Source: a virus. Taken from it: a DNA stretch of 53,141 nucleotides. This document shows positions 51,311 through 53,141 of the stretch, in pieces. Position numbers and translations under genes: made by a program. Each line of letters opens with the position of its first letter. Positions within the stretch are counted from its first letter, which is position 1. The notes under the pieces were generated by a model. It did no database searches, was not told the origin of the DNA, and worked only from the letters and a program-made list of their open reading frames with translations. Location: IMG/VR virus record IMGVR_UViG_3300030389_000481, positions 1 to 53,141 of that record; one strand, written 5' to 3'.

Positions 51311-51658
51311 TTAGTTCATTACTTTAAAATCCCAGAATGGAAACTCTGTGTGTCCAACTGGCAACCACTCAACAGCATCTTCAACATCTTTCATAGTCAA
51401 AGTTGTTGCAATGCTATCACCTTCTTCATTGTGTCCAAGCAGTAATCCTATACCAGCATATACCTGCTTTTTCCACATGAAATATCTATTCGGTTGAATT
51501 AGTAAACCTTCATCATCTAAATACAAATCATTTACCTCATCAACACGACTAACAGTAAAAGTATCGCACTCAATTAAGAGTGCAATATCTCGCCAATCAC
51601 CTGTATATTCTACAGGTTTGATTGTTTCGTTATACGGATTTATTAAGATGCCTTTCAT
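51311..51658 (-). CDS. DUF3846-like protein
   Basis: 115 residues. The opening MKGILINPYNETIKPVEYTG, then LIECDTFTVSRVDEVNDLYL and YAGIGLLLGHNEEGD, is the pattern of DUF3846, a phage/plasmid family of unknown function. Its stop is one base from the promoter-proximal neighbour's frame (coupled). Early expression is expected. Confidence 0.75.
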   Translation of the reverse strand: MKGILINPYNETIKPVEYTGDWRDIALLIECDTFTVSRVDEVNDLYLDDEGLLIQPNRYFMWKKQVYAGIGLLLGHNEEGDSIATTLTMKDVEDAVEWLPVGHTEFPFWDFKVMN

Positions 51659-51987
51659 TAATTACTCCTGAAAGTTAGTTCTGCTTCATACTTTTCATTG
51701 ACTAAATCAAGTATCTCGGACTTAGCATCTTGAATTGCTCTTTCTGCTTCATCTCTGATATTGTCAATCGTTTCGTATTCAAAGTTATCAACCTTGCTTT
51801 CCATGTCATCAACTTTGCATTCAAAGTCCTGCACTTGGTATTCAATGTCATCAACTTTAGACACAGCATCATTAACACCTGCCATATCGATTTGCTGATA
51901 TATTTCATTATCAACATAATCTGATATCAACCATTTAACGAACCTTTGTTTAAGAGTTGTTCTTCTCTTTTTGTTTGCATTTACCAT
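51658..51987 (-). CDS. 109-residue coiled-coil protein
   Basis: The basic N-terminus (MVNANKKRRTTLKQRFVKWL) is followed by heptads V(D/Q)D(I/F/M)E repeated five or more times (VDDIEYQVQDFECKVDDMES), giving a long acidic coiled coil. It is the first gene behind the promoter at 52046-52074. A structural or protein-binding role is likely; not recognised. Confidence 0.7.
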   Translation of the reverse strand: MVNANKKRRTTLKQRFVKWLISDYVDNEIYQQIDMAGVNDAVSKVDDIEYQVQDFECKVDDMESKVDNFEYETIDNIRDEAERAIQDAKSEILDLVNEKYEAELTFRSN

Positions 51988-52045
51988 AAGTCCTCCTATT
52001 TAAATGCGTTAGTATTAAGCAAGTCATTTCCCGACCTGCCGAAAC

Positions 52046-52074
52046 AGTATGGCGTGAATTGCCGACCATGTCAA
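52046..52074 (-). promoter_or_regulatory. Strong early promoter
   Basis: On the minus strand TTGACA (52074-52069), 17 bases, CATACT (52051-52046). The upstream word CTTAAAG.ATTAGTC..TTGACATGG recurs at about 52570-52600 before the next operon's leader, where the -10 is missing. The shared ACGCC(AT)TACT part also appears in the repeated early element. Confidence 0.75.
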
Positions 52075-52093
52075 GCGACTAATCCTTTAAGTA

Positions 52094-52300
52094 TTAATGA
52101 ACCAATTTAATATCTGGTGGTTCTTTTTCAGTAAGTCTGCCATGTAGTTCAGCAGTATAATTTAATAGTTCAATCATTATTCCAATCAACTGCTCTTTTT
52201 CAATACTGTTAATAAATTCACTTACTTTAGGAATACCAGTCTCTATGTCATTGCCCATAACAATCTCACCCATTTCTAACATAAAATCATCTAGTGTCAT
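52094..52300 (-). CDS. 68-residue acidic protein
   Basis: Start at the ATG at 52300 (MTLDDFMLEMGEIVMGNDIE) behind AGGAGGACTT. Helical and acidic, with IEKEQLIGIMIELLNYTAEL. It overlaps the upstream gene by 14 bases. Not recognised. Confidence 0.65.
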   Translation of the reverse strand: MTLDDFMLEMGEIVMGNDIETGIPKVSEFINSIEKEQLIGIMIELLNYTAELHGRLTEKEPPDIKLVH

Positions 52301-52529
52301 AAGTCCTCCTAAATACATTGATGTTCCATACTTCACCCTTGTCTATAGATACAAAGTTTTGATAGTCAAAATCATTCTTCAAATGTATCCATAGATTTTT
52401 ATTCCTGTGCTTCCACAATTCAGACTTGTCCTCTTTGAAAGAGTGTCTTGATTGAAAAGAGAAACCCAGTTCCCTCAAATAATCTCTTGCTAAAAGATAA
52501 TTATTAAACTTTCTTTTCTTAATAAACAT
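52287..52529 (-). CDS. 80-residue basic protein
   Basis: Start at the ATG at 52529 (MFIKKRKFNNYLLARDYLRE) behind AAGGAG; an upstream ATG at 52574 has no ribosome binding site. The pattern LGFSFQSRHSFKEDKSELWK followed by WIHLKNDFDYQNFVSI is beta-rich. Not recognised, possibly a small nucleic-acid-binding early protein. Confidence 0.65.
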   Translation of the reverse strand: MFIKKRKFNNYLLARDYLRELGFSFQSRHSFKEDKSELWKHRNKNLWIHLKNDFDYQNFVSIDKGEVWNINVFRRTYDTR

Positions 52530-52630
52530 ATAAACTCCTTGTCGGTTGATGTCTGCGACCACCTTACCACCCATGTCAACTGACTAATACTTTAAGTTTG
52601 TTAAGTTTTAAAGTTGTTTTAAAGTTCTGC

Positions 52631-52750
52631 CCTCTATAATTATGCCAAGTCTTAAAAACAAATCGCCCTCAATTACTCTGCCGACACTCCCTCTATTACT
52701 CTGCCCTGCCCACTAAACCTTAAATCTAAATCTAAACTTAAATTTAAATT
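52631..52750. other. Iteron cluster beside AT-rich tract (possible origin)
   Basis: Three imperfect 16-bp direct repeats, + strand CCTC(T/A)AT(A/T)A(T/C)T(A/C)TGCC type, at 52631-52646, 52667-52682 and 52690-52705, followed by a tract of TAAATCTAAATCTAAACTTAAA units (52715-52750, nearly all A/T). Iterons next to an unwinding-prone tract are the classic layout of a replication origin, and this lies in a gene-free 270-base stretch (52575-52844). Repressor operators are the alternative. Confidence 0.5.
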
Positions 52751-52808
52751 GTGGTTTGGACACCTGCCAATATAAAAAGTCTTCCATCCTTATTCAAAAC
52801 CCTAGCAG

Positions 52809-52840
52809 AAAAAAAAGCACCTCCGAAGAAGTGCTTTAAA
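52809..52840 (-). terminator. Rho-independent terminator after early gene B
   Basis: On the minus strand GCACTTC-TTCG-GAGGTGC (52834-52817) followed by eight T. The C(UUCG)G tetraloop makes it very stable. A shortened copy of the same loop (16 identical bases) appears in the inverted ghost at 836-851. Confidence 0.85.
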
Positions 52841-52844
52841 AGGA

Positions 52845-53117
52845 TTAGCAGTCGTGTTCTGCTAAATATTTAGTAATCTTATCCTTGTATTTTTTAGGTA
52901 AAGATTTCTTTGAAAATAAATCAGATGCTTGTTTGCAAGTTAGTTTTCCTTGTTTTACATCTGAATAAAGGCAACCAAAGATTTGCCCTTTTAATTTCCA
53001 ATCGACCATGCTACCTTTTTTCGCAAAGCGTATTGCTAATGCGTTGCATTGCTTATAAGAAGCAGGACTTCCTTGTTGCTCTTTAGATAAAGAGTTTATA
53101 TCAAATTTATCTGTCAT
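52845..53117 (-). CDS. Small early protein B, unknown
   Basis: 90 residues, basic (SLSKEQQGSPASYKQCNALA, then FAKKGSMVDWKLKGQIFGCL, KYKDKITKYLAEHDC end), with several Cys. It is the second gene of the leftward unit and has its own strong UUCG terminator, so genes A and B form a short, separately terminated early transcript. I recognise no family. A diverged inverted copy of its DNA, with stops, lies at 600-889. Confidence 0.8.
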   Translation of the reverse strand: MTDKFDINSLSKEQQGSPASYKQCNALAIRFAKKGSMVDWKLKGQIFGCLYSDVKQGKLTCKQASDLFSKKSLPKKYKDKITKYLAEHDC

Positions 53118-53141
53118 AGTATCCTCCTTAAGAATTTACAG
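53044..53141. repeat. Right copy of 98-bp terminal direct repeat
   Basis: Identical to bases 2-99. Together the copies show that the window closes on itself, so the early arm continues from 53141 into 99 without a break and the real genome length is about 53,043 bp. Confidence 0.95.

Noticed and set aside
52550-52600. Second promoter at the TTGACA near 52573-52578 on the minus strand
   Set aside because: The -35 and its upstream word match the 52074 promoter, but no acceptable -10 lies 16-19 bases away.

Overview
The window looks like an almost complete genome of a lytic, AT-rich marine podovirus-type phage. Bases 2-99 recur exactly at 53044-53141, and the gene at the right edge (52845-53117) has its first 25 codons repeated at the left edge. 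The molecule is therefore either circular in the assembly or terminally redundant, at about 53.0 kb. Gene content resembles, from memory, the HMO-2011-like phages of marine alphaproteobacteria (SAR116/SAR11/roseobacters). I see no integrase, no tRNA, no CRISPR array and no phage RNA polymerase. Several very good sigma70-type promoters suggest transcription by the host polymerase.

Layout. The + strand (1137-37292) is the late arm. It runs: small terminase and tiny basic proteins, large terminase, portal, scaffold, capsid, tail adaptor and tail proteins, a 1506-residue collagen-like tail fibre (12291-16811), a collagen-modifying enzyme (17775-19610), internal virion/ejection proteins (19610-30102), a LysM protein, a T4-type lysozyme and a holin (30105-32215), and finally a curli-type operon (32546-37292). 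The - strand (271 down to 1, then 53141 down to 37404) is the early and replication arm. It holds about 20 small unknown genes, SSB, primase-helicase, a family A DNA polymerase, two nucleases, a 2OG-Fe(II) oxygenase and a class I ribonucleotide reductase. The arms converge at 37293-37403.

Three things stand out. (1) The fibre carries about 500 residues of Gly-X-Y collagen repeats with 25 lysines, every one in the Y position. Three genes downstream, under its own consensus promoter, lies one polypeptide that combines a COLGALT-like GT25 domain, a PLOD-like glycosyltransferase domain and a lysyl hydroxylase domain. This looks like a complete phage-encoded collagen hydroxylysine glycosylation pathway for the phage's own fibre. 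(2) Behind the lysis genes is a compact operon of CsgF, CsgG, a curlin-repeat protein, a FecR-domain protein and a CHASE2-adenylate cyclase: a phage-borne curli secretion and signalling cassette. (3) The 865-base gene-free stretch 272-1136 contains a degenerate inverted copy of the two first early genes. The copy keeps collinear exact blocks of 12-21 nt, including both ribosome binding sites and the terminator loop, separated by unrelated sequence. This is an unusual pattern, possibly a non-coding mimic RNA.

Other regulatory signals include a repeated late promoter (TTGACA and CGACTATATACT) at 1102 and 2967, the first of which would give a leaderless terminase mRNA. There are also a structured leader in front of SSB, repeated intergenic elements in the early arm, and three 16-bp iterons beside an AT-rich tract at 52631-52750 that could be the origin. 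Function calls rest on motif recognition by eye; no searches were run.
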